A DNA stretch of 64,000 bases, from positions 659,423 to 723,422 of the forward strand of contig JAJEKV010000112.1 in NCBI GenBank assembly GCA_021234155.1. The letters run 5' to 3'. Shown one piece after another: positions 26,876 through 40,500 of the stretch. Positions within the stretch are counted from its first letter, which is position 1. Each line of letters opens with the position of its first letter. This stretch comes from Isoetes taiwanensis (taxonomy: Eukaryota > Streptophyta > Lycopodiopsida > Isoetales > Isoetaceae). The notes under the pieces are model-generated. The model searched no databases. It saw nothing but the letters and a program-made list of their open reading frames with translations, and was not told the DNA's origin. The position numbers were made by a program, and so were the translations under genes.

Positions 26876-29420
26876 TTTATCATATGTAGTGTTTATCTCC
26901 AATGAATGGATGATGGAGCGAGATGTTGGTGTCTAATGCTAAAATTTGGAACTTTGTTTGAGAATCTATTAACCTTGAAGATGGGTAAATAATGCTTTCA
27001 AAATAGTTAAAAGGGTACACCATTGGGATAACCTATAAGTATGTTAAAGGAGCACGTAAGTCTAGCCCCATAAAATGGAACCAATAGAGTATTTTGCCTT
27101 TCTCAAAAATTAAAGGGCATCTTTGGTTCAATGGAGGCAGTAATAATTTATGATGGAATTTAGGGTTTTGACCATTAGAAAGTAAATTTGGGCAGATTCC
27201 AAATGCACCTTGATGATCCTTTAATGCTCAAATATTCTCTAAGATTTCCTAATAGGTTTTTTGGATATGGGATTTAATTCGATGTTGGTCGGCTGATGGG
27301 GACTTAGAAAAGAGTATACAGGATTTAGAAGCAGAAAGAGAACTCCTTTGGTGCCAAAATCTGATAAAACTTGAGAGGTTAAGGAGGAGATGAATAGAAG
27401 AGGCGTTAATAATTACGCCTTCATGAGACAGAGAAATTTGAGGAACGAGGGTGGTTTAAGTAGCTAAAGGGTGGCGGCTTTAATAAAAGGAAATCAGTGA
27501 GGTTTCACCGAAATAATAACTGATGAGCATTTTTGTGCACGAGACCTGACCCTGCGAGGAAGACTTTGATTAGGACAATGAAGATCTCACGGTATAATAT
27601 GTAAAAAAGTTTACGAGCTTTTTAGAAGCCTTCATTTTCTTGATACATGCCTGCTTTCTTTGGAGCATGATCCGACCCTTTGAGAAAATTATGTAGATGG
27701 TAAAGGGTAACAAATGTATGAAGGTAAATAGGTTTTACGGCATTTATTTGTCCATGAAAATAATAAGTGCTCTTAGGTGGTATGGTACAGTAGTTTATAT
27801 ATGGATCTTTGATTGAAAAGCAGGGTGTATAAATGATGCATACATAAAAGGGTGAATATGAGGCCGGCCTTAGCCCTTTTACCAAGCTGTAGCAATGAAG
27901 TAGGATTTTTAGTTAGACATATTAAATAGGTGAAGTATGTTAGGTTATTGTAATGTAGATCCTTATGGGGTCCTAAAACCCAGAGGCTATTTATCGCGTA
28001 TTTACTAGAGTAATATATGATTAAATGGTTTGCTAGGCTGTACATGCTTAGTGGGTGCTCGGACATCAAGAGCAAAGGGTACATTAGGTGAAGAGAAAAT
28101 TAGAATCACCTAATAATGTACCTTTTGGCTACTGAATTAGATTCACAGAGTCTATAAGCTAACGTTCATGATTGGTACAAGTCATTGGTGATTCTTCTCC
28201 TAATGTGTCCTCTTCTTTACATTATGGTGTATGAAATTAGATTGAGAAGCGGATGTACTAGGTCTAAGTGAAGCTACGATGGATGGACTTAATACTGGTG
28301 AGGTTATGTCGAGGTTTTTTGATAAGACAATATGTGAAATGAGTGGCGATTGATATTTGCTCATGGTATGACTTGAAATTTTGTGGTTTTAAATATTGTT
28401 ATACAAGTTTAAAGAAAATCAAGAACTTGTCTTGCATGATACTCCACGGTAATATGTTTTGAAGGCCAGTTTATAGGTATGTAGCGGGAACATTAGATGT
28501 TATGCGAAATTGTGTAAGCGGGGAACAATCGCATGCAACATATTTTACGATATATTCGATCTCATTTTTATGTATAAAGTGGAGTTTGAGTGTTTTCGGT
28601 ACTATCAACTGTGTAAATCTATACTCTAAGTTTATTATGAGTTAGTATGCTTTGATGCGAGTTTGATATTTGTCTGAGGTATTAGTTAAATTGGATTCTC
28701 CCGAGTTAGAACATTATATCTTTCTTTGTTAAAATTGACCTTATGGCTATGACATGAGTAGTGAATAATAATATAACGGGCTGTTTAATACTTGTCACCC
28801 AAGGGGTTGTTAAAACAAATCAGAGTGATCCTCATAGCACACAGGTATCCCCGCCCAGTCATTGGTGGCGAGAATTTTTAATGCATAATAGTAAGCATGT
28901 TTACTTAGTCTTTGAAGGCCTAAAGTGATATAGCATGGTCTTAGTATTATAGGTGAGAATGAGCTTCAATTCCACTCACGGGAAGAAATCCTTAAGACAT
29001 ATGCTTTTACAATAAATTGAGATTCTCATAGCTATATGGAAAGATGTTAAAAATAATAAGGTGCCTTAGGTTCATGAAAACCATTCAAGTGTTTTAGCAG
29101 GAATAAACCCGAGTTTTGAGGTTCTCTTGGTTATACATTCACTAAGGCTGTTATTCTAAGTTACAGCGGTAGTAAATTGAATATTAATAAGGTGGTACAT
29201 TGGAAGCCACTACACATGATATATATTTTGTATTGGGAAAAGACAAACCTTAATGGCCAAGTTTTGTCTAAGAATGTAAATGGTGAACCTGTACCCTTAG
29301 GCGGGTGTGCAGGACTATGTTCTTTAGATCATGGGATGGAATGATTGGAGGCTATGGAGGATTGACCAAAGTAGTCAGGATGGGCTAGTAGGATTGTTGT
29401 CAGAGACTAGTTTAATAGGG
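26876..29420 (+). repeat. Copy B, internal 2.5 kb piece of the repeat unit
   Basis: Copy B aligns with copy A from about 19204 to 22350 and with the reverse complement of copy C. It begins at the TTTTATCATATG point, where A and C carry a longer T run. It ends at the GGG-T(n) point that in A and C is only a short internal T run. It keeps a version of the acidic exon block (AGGAAGACTTTGATTAGGAC) followed by the GTATAATATG donor, but not the downstream exon found in copy C. It is shorter than the matching part of A and has many small deletions. Confidence 0.85.
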
Positions 29421-29438
29421 TTTTTTTTTTTTTTTTTT
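29421..29438 (+). repeat. Poly(T) run at right end of copy B
   Basis: An 18-base T run marks where similarity to copies A and C stops. Confidence 0.8.
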
Positions 29439-32400
29439 ATGAGTATAGACATCTAAGTTTATAGAGTACACTTAGAGCCTTAGGTACTAAGGACCACGTG
29501 TTATATGGACCATTATGTATGCTGTACCTATCTATATATAGCCTTTGGAAGTGGATATCGCGAACTATGACCTTGGCACTAATAGACTTCTTGAGTACAC
29601 ATGAGCATGTCCTATTCTTGCTTGTTTTCCATCCTAGATATCTATGTCTTTTCTCCTATGACCATAGAAATCCTTTGATATCAGCTATCTATTTAAATCT
29701 TTGGATTAATACAAGCTACTATTCACTGTCACGAGAATTTCGTTTTGGATAACATTATGGCCAGATATCGCCGAGCAATTGCATAGATCATGTTATAACT
29801 TAGATCCATTTTTCACCATTGGGGAAATCAACATCTGACTTTTCCCATGCAAATCTTTTCAAATGTTCCTTTATACATTTCTTTATCGATAAACAAATTG
29901 TTTTCTTTATCAGCGATTAGGGTTTGTGGAAAAGCTAATCGACACAAGGAATCACCGCTTGCATAATGATTAGGGATGTTTTCGCCCGCCCATAACGGTT
30001 GGATTGATTTGCATCACGGTGCCCATGGAAATTTGAAAAGTCTGGTCGAATGGCCACATACAATCTTCTCTGGTCATATAAAGTTCATGCATAGTTTTGA
30101 TGACTGTCCTTTCTTTATGAGCTATATTACTCTTGCATTTATTAGTCTATCTGCTAGGTTTATGGATAGAAGCACAAGATCGCTCTGGATAAGGTTTACA
30201 ATACAAGGATGAGAATAGCACTCAGATTAAAAAGATCTTTGTCACGGGGAATCACATTTGTCATCGGTAAAGAACCCTGTCCAGGCATCTAGGGTTCACC
30301 AACAACATCAATGGAGTGATTACGCCCAATATTTACGGAAAATCATTTAGCCATGGAAGACCTAATCAACTTGGCCAGTATAATGAACCGAGGTTCTTTT
30401 CACACAGATTCTTTATTCAGTTGGTCTTAATTGATGGGGTATTCTTGGTTTATATAGGGCTCTTCTTTCCATTTACTTGTTAATCTATTCATCTTTGAGT
30501 CTCTTATTTAGAAAGATTGCTTGTCTTAAAGTTTTTCGGATGTCTTTGCCTTTTTAGTTTTAGTATGCATATTTCTTGAGTGGTCTTTGAGTCTCCAAAT
30601 CCTATAAGGGTTTTCTCATCACGAACTCTAATATGGTGTTAAAATAAAATCCACATTTTATCTTTGATACCAATAGAGGTTATGAAACGATCCAAATATA
30701 TAGCTAAGTTTTAGTGATATTTATCTAAGGGAAACATGTCGATATGAAATAAGCTGGTTGCAGATCTTTACCTTACCATAAGTTTGATGCATTGCCATTG
30801 AGCTACGTGGTCCTCATATTTTTACTGGCGCGCAAATATGCAGGTACATTAGGGTAAACTACTTTGTTTTAGGTGTAAACTTGATTAAAATATCTGCCTC
30901 TATATCTTTCTAGTCGATCTTTAGCTGAAATGTAAAGCGTGTAGGTGTTGAATTCTATTTTATATGTTGTTTGCCATGTAATTTAACTTGGCATTTATGT
31001 GGTTCCTAGGGTATATGCATTTTATGCGAGTTCTCGGGGCCTTCTTTATGCCAAAAGGATTACATTGTCACCTTATTTCTCTGCAAATTTACTTAAGCTT
31101 ATTTGGATGTAATCTTGGTACGTAGCTTAGTTTTCCCTTTCCCTTTGATAAATCTTAAATTCCTTACTATAATTGTTCCATCTTATAATAATTGTTTTCC
31201 TTGTGTGTACTGGATTTCCCTGGATTTACGCACGGGGCTCCTCCACGTGGTCATAGTTTATACATTAGCCCGAGTCTCAGCCCCGAGACAATATCTGAGG
31301 TGTTGGAATAGTCATAGTCTTTATCTTTATTTAATATGTTAACCATCTTGCCTCTTTCAAACTGCTCTGTAAGAGCTTCGGATATATGTTAGTGGCATCC
31401 ATTGCGATGTCGGGACAGTATAGGCTTCTATTTACCTATTTTCTCTATCTTTCCATCATGATTTCTATTATCACGATCGCTAACCATGCCCAACATCTTC
31501 TCCTATTTATGCAACATTTTTCTAAGCAAATGTGTCGCTCGATACAACTTTCTATAAGACTAGATACATTGCTACTTAAGCAACATAGAAATAATATTTT
31601 CCTTCTTAATGTAGTCCTTTCTTGGATTAAAACATGCAGCTACACACCCTTCTAGATTAGACAATTTGTGTATGCTTTTTGGTTTCTTGTCTTATTTTGG
31701 AGCTATTGCTCTATATATGATCTTGAAGGATGATGTGATTTCATCTATTTAGCTTATTAATTTTTTAGCAGATTTTTTTTTGGTTAATGGTGAAGGCGTT
31801 AAGCTAGGATAGATTCATTGCTTACATTTGTGGCTAGAGCTTTTTACCTTAGGCTAAGCTGTCTCTTGGTTCCCTTGCAGATAAGCGAATCTCTCTCTCT
31901 CCATGTGGTGTTTTTCACTTGGTGTTGATGAGAAGAGTATTGCTCAAATATACGGTACGCATATCTGGAAATTAGCATCTTGGTGACATCTATCAGCTTT
32001 TCTCACGGTTTAATTTTTATGTAGTGTGTTCACCACTAGGTGTTGAATCCTTAAAGTATTATTTTTTAACTTCTTCCTTCATATATATTGTATGGGTGGT
32101 GCTTGGGGCTTTTGGGGATTCGTCATTAGTATTAGAGTTTATACTGTATAAGCTCAAACATTATAGGATAATCTAGTGCACTCTCTTGTATTTGAATTTG
32201 GGGATATCTTTTGTCTACATTGTAAAGCTTTATAAGGTATTTTGAGTAAATCTATGACTTTGCTCTACTCATTTGTCATGATTCTTAAAATGTTACTTGG
32301 TCTTGATTTATTTAACTCCTATCTCTTTTGTCATCTTATTTCTGGAGAATTATTTCTTAGACATTGTTTTTTTGTAGCTACGGAATATTATTTTCAAACT

Positions 32401-32709
32401 CAAATCATTGCTTGAGTTTGGATTCAATACTTTGGATCTAGTCCAAAGTACGCATTTGAAGTCTTTATTTCCAAAGCCCGGACTTAAGAGGGTTTTTTTG
32501 CCATACCAAATCCTTAAAATCCTTAAAAAGCAATCAGATTTTTATAAAGGTACTTTAAAAAATAAAATGGGTTTTAACAACATTGGCCGAGATGGTATTT
32601 GACTCTTGCATAGAAGATTTCATAATTTGTGAATGGATTGCCTTTGATTCTAAATAAAATATGCCTAGTGACAACTAATTTTAATGACTAGTTTACATAA
32701 GCTTATTTC
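29439..32709. other. AT-rich anonymous DNA
   Basis: Short frames only. A plus-strand frame at 29976-30212 has a weak resemblance to a Ty1/copia GAG-pre-integrase block (HHGAHGNLKSLVEWP, then DDCPF), but without neighbouring integrase motifs it is not enough for a call. A short CT run is near 31887-31900. Confidence 0.35.
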
Positions 32710-32722
32710 TTTTTTTTTTTTT
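32710..32722 (-). repeat. Poly(A) tail of L1-type LINE
   Basis: A 13-base T run on the plus strand is the poly(A) tail of the minus-strand element. It follows an AT-rich 3' end without coding motifs. Confidence 0.75.
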
Positions 32723-34249
32723 GGGGATGAAATTAAGTAATATTAATATGGAGAAAGTACAAGAAGAAGCGATACTGAGGGTACACTTACAAACATGAAG
32801 CACCCACACAACACATATACCTACCTCACGACTCATGGGATAAATCACCTTATTTGTCTACAATGAGGAAAAGTCCTTTCCCGAACAAAATTTGCCTTAA
32901 AGCTGCTCCTTAGAGATGCGGAGTAAGGAGATATAATTTGTACACCTTAGCTAGCAGGGATGGAACTTCCGGGGCTATACCTCGATTCTGAGAACACCTT
33001 CATCTGTAGAGCGCTTCCAAATGAGCCATACTAACCGTTTTACACAAATGGAGGCCGGACTCTGAGAGTTTTGGGACCACCCGCGAGGATACACCCAAGA
33101 GAACATTGACTCTGGCGTGTGTGGAAGGTATTTGGACCTTGCCATGCCATTTGGATATTAGAGGCGAGAGGAAGCATACAATGCTCGAGGGGTCTCATAC
33201 GGGCACACATTGTTGGACGCCGTCGGTGATCCGCAGTTGATCACCGTACTTGCGTGTTCACCCTGGGGACGGTGCACTATGCGCCGCCATGCGGCCACCG
33301 AATCACCGGGGCGGTGGGTTCCACACCCATCTCAAATGTTGCTCAGTCATCTCGGGCACTGAAGTCTCCGGCCATCTGAGGCGGCTCATCCGCAGTGAGG
33401 AGTCAACTTTTGGATGACAACTCCCGCACCGAATCGGCGCCCGGTATCGAGGTTCAGCGACGCATTTAGCCACCCGCCCAAATAGCAATCCAGTTCTGAA
33501 GTGAACTTGTGGCCGAGGAAAAGGCTGCCGAGGGGTACCATTTGCGCGTGATACCACCCACTCCCCCCTTTAATGATTTACCCATTTGTGCCATACTAGC
33601 ATTGGACCCGGGGATCAATGGATCGCGGCCAACACGGAGTGCTGCACAGACGGCGGGATACCGTGGTGATGCCTCTATTTGAATACAATTGATAGCAAGC
33701 GTGAGCGGGCGTGCTCCAGAACGCATAGGTAGCTAGAAAGGAGAGAGCATTCACATATGGCGTATCTACAAATAATACCCATGGAGCCATACGAGCCGCG
33801 GGCAGTTTCTGAAAACAATCCCCGAGTGAGCCCCTAGCGGTGATCACGGTGGGTATGCAAGTCAGTCTGATCGAATGTCATAAAACGAACTTGGACAATA
33901 GGACCTTGCCATGGGCGAGAGGTCAAGAAGCCCAAAGTTGAGGAGCTTTGGGCGCACACATTTCCACCGGGCCACCCTTGATGACCGCCCCCTCTCGTGC
34001 CACCCATACAAAGTTCTGAACCATAGAGGAAATTTCCCGAACCTTGCTTTCCAGCCTTGAGGATAATGGATGCCATATAAATATCGCGTGGAACACAAAG
34101 CGGACTTGCCGTAACCCTACCCGACCATGGAAAGCTTTCCCTCCTTCCACGATTAAGGTCGCGAAGTAGCGACACTAAAATCCTCCCAAATGCACCGGCC
34201 AAAATATACGATGCCAAATGGAGGATGCCAGCCTAGAGCCGTGCCACTG

Positions 34250-35105
34250 AGGCTGCGTCATCAAGAAATTGGGACATGACCACATGCATGGGATCTTCTA
34301 GCGGCCATACTTGTGAGCACTTGACCAATTCATAAGACAACTTGCGGCCTTAAGAGAAGATGCATCGGCAACTCGCCGTGTTTATGATTCCTTTCATCGG
34401 CTGTAGAAGAAGTCATGGTATCTTGAAGCTCCCAATCTCTTTGTGACCGCTCACCGCCATCCTCAACCCCTCACAACACCGCTCACTTTAGAAAGGCAAG
34501 AGCTGCGAAGAGCCTCTGTGATGGTAAATAGGAAGAGCTAGCAGGCATCCCTGGCGAACTCGCGCCCGCACACACTAAAGATCGTGATGATTCACTTGGT
34601 GACATAGGGGCGTGGCTACGGGGATATTAAGAGCTTGAGTCATACACGTAAAGCTCTTCCCCACACCCAAAGGCGAGCATCATAAAGCAGAGAAAGTCCC
34701 CTTAGGAACACTATCATAGGCCTTTGCAGAAGTCCAGCTTCAAGTACACTATCAGTTGACTGTTTGCATGCGGTGAATGCCCTCGAATACGCCCGCAACA
34801 CATTATTGAGAATATGCGCACGGGAATGAAGCCTTGGTGCATGGGCAAATAGCCCTCCTTCAAGACCACTTGATCCTAGCGAAAGGGCCTTACGCCAATA
34901 ATCTTGTATACTGTGCGTGAAGCGTGATGGGGCGCCAATCGAGATGGCGAGAGGGCTCCTTCGCAGCCGGTATCAGGAGATCACGGCCCGATGTTGAGTC
35001 TATAATCCGCCTGCATGCAGGCCAGCCCCGGATCTTGATAAGGTCACCATCCTGAACTCCCCACCCAATCCCAATATTGCTTGGAAGAACTCCGCGGAAT
35101 GCCAT
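34250..35105 (-). pseudogene. L1 reverse transcriptase, frameshifted
   Basis: The minus strand at 34980-34921 encodes LLIPAAKEPSRHLDWRPITL, the block with the conserved W-R-P-I seen in plant L1. At about 34755-34690 it encodes VYLKLDFCK and then, after a one-base insertion, AYDSVP, which is the RT motif A with its catalytic Asp. Near 34270-34250 it encodes QFLDDA at the position of the F-A-D-D motif C; the residue before DD is Leu rather than Ala. The domain is recognisable but its frame is broken in several places, so no functional protein is predicted from the sequence as given. Confidence 0.75.
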
Positions 35106-35699
35106 CGATCAGGGCACTTATATGAGGCGAGCGTGGCAAGCCTCCTCAGCTCACGCGCCTTAGCCAGTATTTGCAATACTTGTCTTCTATCATTTGGCAC
35201 CTTGCGACACCTTCTTTGAGCACGGCCTCCTCCATCACATCATAGAAGAATCACGTCTTCTCTGAAAAATGAGAGAGAAATGCCGAGGAAAGTGCTTTGT
35301 TTAATATACGTGAGCGAATGCGAGCATCACGACCATCAGGTATGCCGAGGCGATATGGGCTGCATGCGCCTATACAGCTGACCACAGCAGAAGAACATCC
35401 AGAAGTGGTGTCCTTCAGTAGCGGGTGATCCCACCGCCTTCACCCCTTACTGCCTTGACCCTCTTGAACTCCTCCAGCTGCCAATGTATAGCGCGGTATC
35501 ACGTTCTCCACTTTTTACCCATTAGGCGGCTGGGACACGAGGAGAGCACCAATTAGTGATACAATGCCTCCAGCGTCTCACGCTCCTTGCCGTGCCTCAA
35601 AGCTTTCTACTTGACTTGGCAAATGCCTTGACCTCAGCAGGCCTTCACCATCCACGACATCCCAAAGTTATCTGAAGGTGTGGAACGGATCTGGCGGCA

Positions 35700-36450
35700 A
35701 CCCGAAAAATCAGCATCGCCCAGGGTGGCGGTGTTAGAAACGAGAAGGCGTGCGCCCGGTATTTGCCTCGAGCCACGAGTGGCGAGAAAATGATGAGAGC
35801 TGCGGTGGACAAAATGTTCTTAGGTTGGCCAGTGATCTGCCACTAGAGATTGTTAGCGCCTTTATCACGATAATGTTGAGCATCGCTGGTAGGCCAGATC
35901 CTTGATTACACCAAGTAAATGTGGGAGAAATGGCGAACAGCTCCACCAGCCCAGCGCAGGAGTCTAGCACCACGACCCCTTTCCCGCTCAAAGCCTGTAC
36001 CGCCAAGCTCTTGCCACACATCCTGAGTGAGTCTCCACCATGTTAAAGTCACCCAGCCAAACCACGGCTCCCGAGGGATGCAACTTTGTGCCTGGGGGCG
36101 CCCACAATGCCTCTGCTTGGCACTGGCCCAGCAGGCATAGGCATTCCACGATCCCCCACTCATGCGGACCTTCCAGCCACTTGATGTAAACCCACACCTT
36201 GCTTGTCGGTCGGGGTCACTGCATATGCATCTTCATACAGCGGCAGTCCCACCTTTAGAGGCCGGTGGCAAGCTACGGCATATTGTGGCGAACATGTCCC
36301 GGTAATGCAAGGTGTCCCCTGTGACACTTATGCTCCTGAAGCACAAAATGCTGCAGGTCCATCTTGCGAGCGGCCAAGCGCCCTCTGCGTTCTCTTCTTT
36401 GGCTGATGACGCGCACCGAACATTCCAACTCGGGATCTTTTTGTCCATAG
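35700..36450 (-). pseudogene. L1 APE-type endonuclease, frameshifted
   Basis: The minus strand carries, in order, KIPSWNVRCASSAKE (about 36445-36400; the first endonuclease block, S-W-N-V-R-G), RKMDLQHFVLQEHK (about 36370-36325; Q-E catalytic block), WLGDFNMVE (about 36060-36030; G-D-F-N block) and SPTFTWCNQGSG (about 35925-35890; the T-W-x-N block). These are the ordered motifs of the L1 endonuclease that nicks target DNA. Frame changes between blocks show decay or sequence error. The 282-aa plus-strand frame over 36312-37160 is antisense to this region. Confidence 0.75.
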
Positions 36451-37520
36451 CTATTCGCGAGAGCCCAGTTCTTACAGCTGCTTTTTCCTTCGTCGTAGTA
36501 AACCCCTGGCACGAGTCGCCACGGAACAAGGCGGCCCGGGTTGTCCATCCCGAGGAGACCTCGCATCGGGTCGCCTCATCCATGGCGCACCAGCGCCACC
36601 TTGTCAAGTTCCATCCCCGGAGAATTTTGGAGTGGATGTCGCGCCAGTCAGAGCGGTTGGACCGCCGCCCCGACCCGGCCCGGTCCGTAGCCGGGATTCT
36701 TGCATTGCTTTCTGCCCATCCTGCGGTATTGAATGTGAAGCAGCCACGGGCCACCATGCATGGAGACAGCGTTGAATTAAGAAGTACGGCTTACTTGCCG
36801 GGCCGGCCAGAAGCGTACGTTACTACAGCGGTAGAAGCGGAGTGGCCTACCGGCGCGACCCAGTGGCATGGGTCCTATCAGGGCGGCTTCTCCACCCGGC
36901 ATAGTGTGGGGCGGGGCCCTGACTCATCGTCGAACCTCGTGCCTTGCCTCTGTGGAGCTGGCGCGGGGCGGGCACAATACTTCGAGGGCGATCACCTGCA
37001 AAGACACGGAAGCGGAAACGCATTCTCGGATTTATTTACATTCAGCAATCACGAGAAGCGAAAGTATAATCAAGCTCTAGCGAATCAACTGCGGAAGCTG
37101 ATGGGCTATCCCATGCCAGGTAGCATAATACAAATCTTGGCTCACAGAACTATGGAGTGAAATATGCCCTCAAGCCCATTGGCAATGAAACTATCATGAA
37201 TTCGTGAGCATATCTAGCGGAAGGTCCCACCACAACGAAACGGCGGGGATCTTCAAGGCGGCGAGAGGCCAGAGCACTCACGGAAATTGTAATCTTGTCA
37301 TTAGGTAATTCCCATGAGTCAACCCCCTGTACAATCCTCTCACCCGCAGGTATCGAACATGAGGAGGAAGAAATTGTTCCCGAAACTTCGCGATTTGTGA
37401 GATTCCCGGCCGCTTAAAGTGAAACTGCGGCCACCCAGAGCTCTCCTTGTGTCCAACACTCACATGTAATACACCAATACCCGGCGCACCTGTCCTTTTC
37501 ATCTTAGTCTGATCATAAAA

Positions 37521-40500
37521 CAAGTCATTGCCATGACTCTTTGTGTCTTAAAACGGGGGCTCCAACTGAAGCGAGAAATTAGATACACTAGGGATAGGAG
37601 TTTAAAAATCTGAGGAAACTTCTTTTTGGGCAACATAGCATCATCACATTTGGTCATCGGGATATCTTACGCAATACATTAAGGCCATAGTGCTGGATAT
37701 CTTTACCAAAATGACTTGCAATTTTGTTAATAGTAGCATGCAGGGAATGCTAAAATGTTATATGTTTTAGGGTTTTTTTAGATGTTAGAAGATGACTATG
37801 GGAGAGCTTCTTATAATTTGTATGGGATTTCTTACAAAGACCAAGGGCAAACAAGTAGAGAATATTGATACTAGGCGTACTATTGGATTTTTCTTTTAAA
37901 CTACATGCACATTCTGACATACGCAGGAATCATTTTACCATATTATATATTTATACTCGAGTTATTGCAATTTATATAGTACCCATATATTACATAGGTC
38001 ATCCCGAACCTTTCACGGTACTTAATTACGTGATATTTTACTGTGTAGGGCGGTATGTGCCGCGATGTTAGCTACTAAAGACATGTAGTTAACTTTGCAC
38101 AGCGTATTATATGCCACTTCGCGATGTAGTGTTTACTTTCTATACATCGGAGTTGAGCGCCTAATTTTTAGAAGATATGAAGGGATTTACGCATTTGAGT
38201 GGTGTGCTCGATAAAGCGGTAGTTAACAATGATGTAGCGGGTTATATTGGCCATGCGTACATATATTTGCAAAGCGTTTTGAATTGCTCGAGGTCATGGG
38301 ATCGGAAAGATAGCGATCGTTTTGAATTATCTGGGTCTTGGCATCGGAAGGATATTATTTGGCCATGAACATTGGCGAGAATGTAGTTCTACCATATAGA
38401 ATCTTGCATTATTCAAAGCTTCCAAAGGGAGAATATAAGCTCACGAGAGACTTAAAGCCGAATGGGGGCGTCGCGAGCCTGTAATGCGGCTGAGGAGGGA
38501 GTTTGAAATCTGAACATTCTTACTTGCCTTCAAAATTACCTTGAGCATCTCGGATGTTGGATTTCAATTGTCATCATTTTGCTATAATGGTAATCATTAA
38601 GAGTGCAATGTAATAGAAACAAATAAAATGCTCACGATTTTAGCTATGTGTTTATAAGTAAATCTACGCATATTTAGCGTTGCCATCTTAGGCCCGGTAA
38701 TCTATAAGAGGCCTTAGGACTTTACGCATCTTTGGTATAATAGACCATCCATTCCACTAATACATGCAATACGTCTATCCGTCAGATCCATGCTTCTTCC
38801 AGCGCCCGCTATGCATGCATCATATTTTCCTTTGAAGCCAACTGGCCGAATTATTTGAAAATTAAATTTTAAATAACCTATAACATTATTTAAATGGTAA
38901 GCAAAGCGTAATTTAAAGCTACACGGTTCCTTACATCACGGGCCGGCAAGAAGAGAACCAACCATCGGAATTCTTGATCCTTGCTTAAACAAAGGAATTA
39001 TAAGCTTTAGTAATTATGTCCTATAATAAGTTTGTTTGCAATCTTTTCTTTGACTTTCGGCTCTTGATCTAGGCTGCAACTATGTTGAAAATCTTTGTTA
39101 GAAGTATTATTAGATTATGTCGATTTTAGATTATACCTACTTCTTGGTTAGGCAACCAATATGCAATGTAGAGGAAAAGGATGTGATAGAATTAGAAGCT
39201 AGGGCCTTGAAGCAAGCGAAAATGCTACTTTTCTCGGAATTTAGTTGTGAGCCCAATCAATTGGCTATGAGTTCATAAAATACAATTGGCGTATAGGCGT
39301 ATGGACTACATGCTCCATGTGGATGGATGACCTTTGTCTCTCTTATAATGGTGATAAAGGCCACTCAACTATGTTATAATGGCATGATAAAGATACTCAT
39401 ATGGATGCGGAAAGCTTACTCATGAATATAGAGACTATTACTAGATTGTCTAGTTGGCATTGTGTAGATAGGTAACTACCAAGCCTTAATCAATTTGACC
39501 TTGCTAAAGCCTTACGGTGTGCCTTTTCTAGTTTATTTTTTTTTGAAGGATAAAACAAATCGTCCCCAAAATTTTCACTCTTATGATTATTAGGTAGTAA
39601 GTAGAAAAAGGCGAGAATTTAAATTGCTCCCTATATATAATTCTTGAAGACTTGAAGCTTTTTTGCCTATGGTGTGGCTCGCATTGTGGGAATAGCAAAA
39701 GGGGATGAATAGGCGCGGGGCACCGCTAAAATGACTTAGATGGATCCGACGGGGACACACGGAAATTTTAGCGATACAAATGTAGGTCCGCCAACATGGG
39801 CTTTCTTTGGAGTGTATTTTTCACCTTGGCGATGAAAGCTATAGGCATTTGTTGTTGGCCTTGAGTAAATCTGAGTTTCTTTTAGAGCGGTAGAAGATGT
39901 TCTTAGTAAACTGAAGCGTAGGGAAAGGGTCCTTGAATCACGAAGGGGCCTCCGGAGAAAGCGATCTTTATTTATTTGCTGTAGGAGTCTATGATGGCTG
40001 ACCTTGAGATGATTAATTTCCACAAGGCTCCCACATGGAGTGGAGCAATCTGTTGCCATAGATACTTTCGGGGCTGTTGCATGAGTTATGAGGCCTCATG
40101 CTCTGGCGTACAAACCTCACGGAAATGAGACAATTGGTTGTGTGAGAGGTGTGAGTTTAGCCTGGCAGGCTCCGCTTGGAGATGGAGCAGCGTAGCATAG
40201 AAGAAACCCCTCTGCCCGGCCAGCCACTGCGGCCGGCCAGGGCTGCTGTGTGCCAAGGCACATGAATTACTGCCACCGGCTAATTTGGTGTTTTGTAGAT
40301 AGGGGTCCGGAAACAGGGTTTTGCCCTCTGAGGCAAGAAGCATTGAGAAAGAAAGTGATCAGCAAGCCCCCCAAGAGACGCTAATTGCTGCTAAGCGAGG
40401 GCGAACCTTCTTACTTGGACACGAGTGTCCTTTGTCGATTAACCGGTGGTGTAGATGTCTGGGAATCAATATATCTCATCTTTCTTTATGCATTGGCTTT

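Larger units (their letters stand above)
32710..37520 (-). mobile_element. L1-type LINE with poly(A) tail
   Basis: A non-LTR retrotransposon on the minus strand. From its 5' side (high coordinates) it has an ORF1-like region (about 37.5-36.5 kb), an APE endonuclease (36.45-35.7 kb), a reverse transcriptase (35.1-34.2 kb), a 3' region and a poly(A) tail (T run at 32710-32722 on the plus strand). The motif order and wording (SWNVR, LQEHK, WLGDFN, TWCN, DWRPITL, YLKLDFCK) are those of plant L1 elements. Frames are broken by several indels. The 5' end and the target-site duplication were not found, so the left-strand boundary near 37520 is approximate. Confidence 0.85.

Noticed and set aside
29976-30212. 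Possible Ty1/copia GAG-pre-integrase block
   Set aside because: The H-x-N-x-x-S-L resemblance is short, the C-x-x-C pair is incomplete, and no integrase or RT follows.
36300-36390. Possible CCHC zinc knuckle of LINE ORF1
   Set aside because: The bases are better read as the LQEHK endonuclease block; the cysteine spacing is wrong.
36312-37160. 282-aa plus-strand open frame, the longest in the window
   Set aside because: It is antisense to L1 endonuclease blocks readable on the minus strand and lies in GC-rich DNA where stop codons are scarce. It has no motif of its own.
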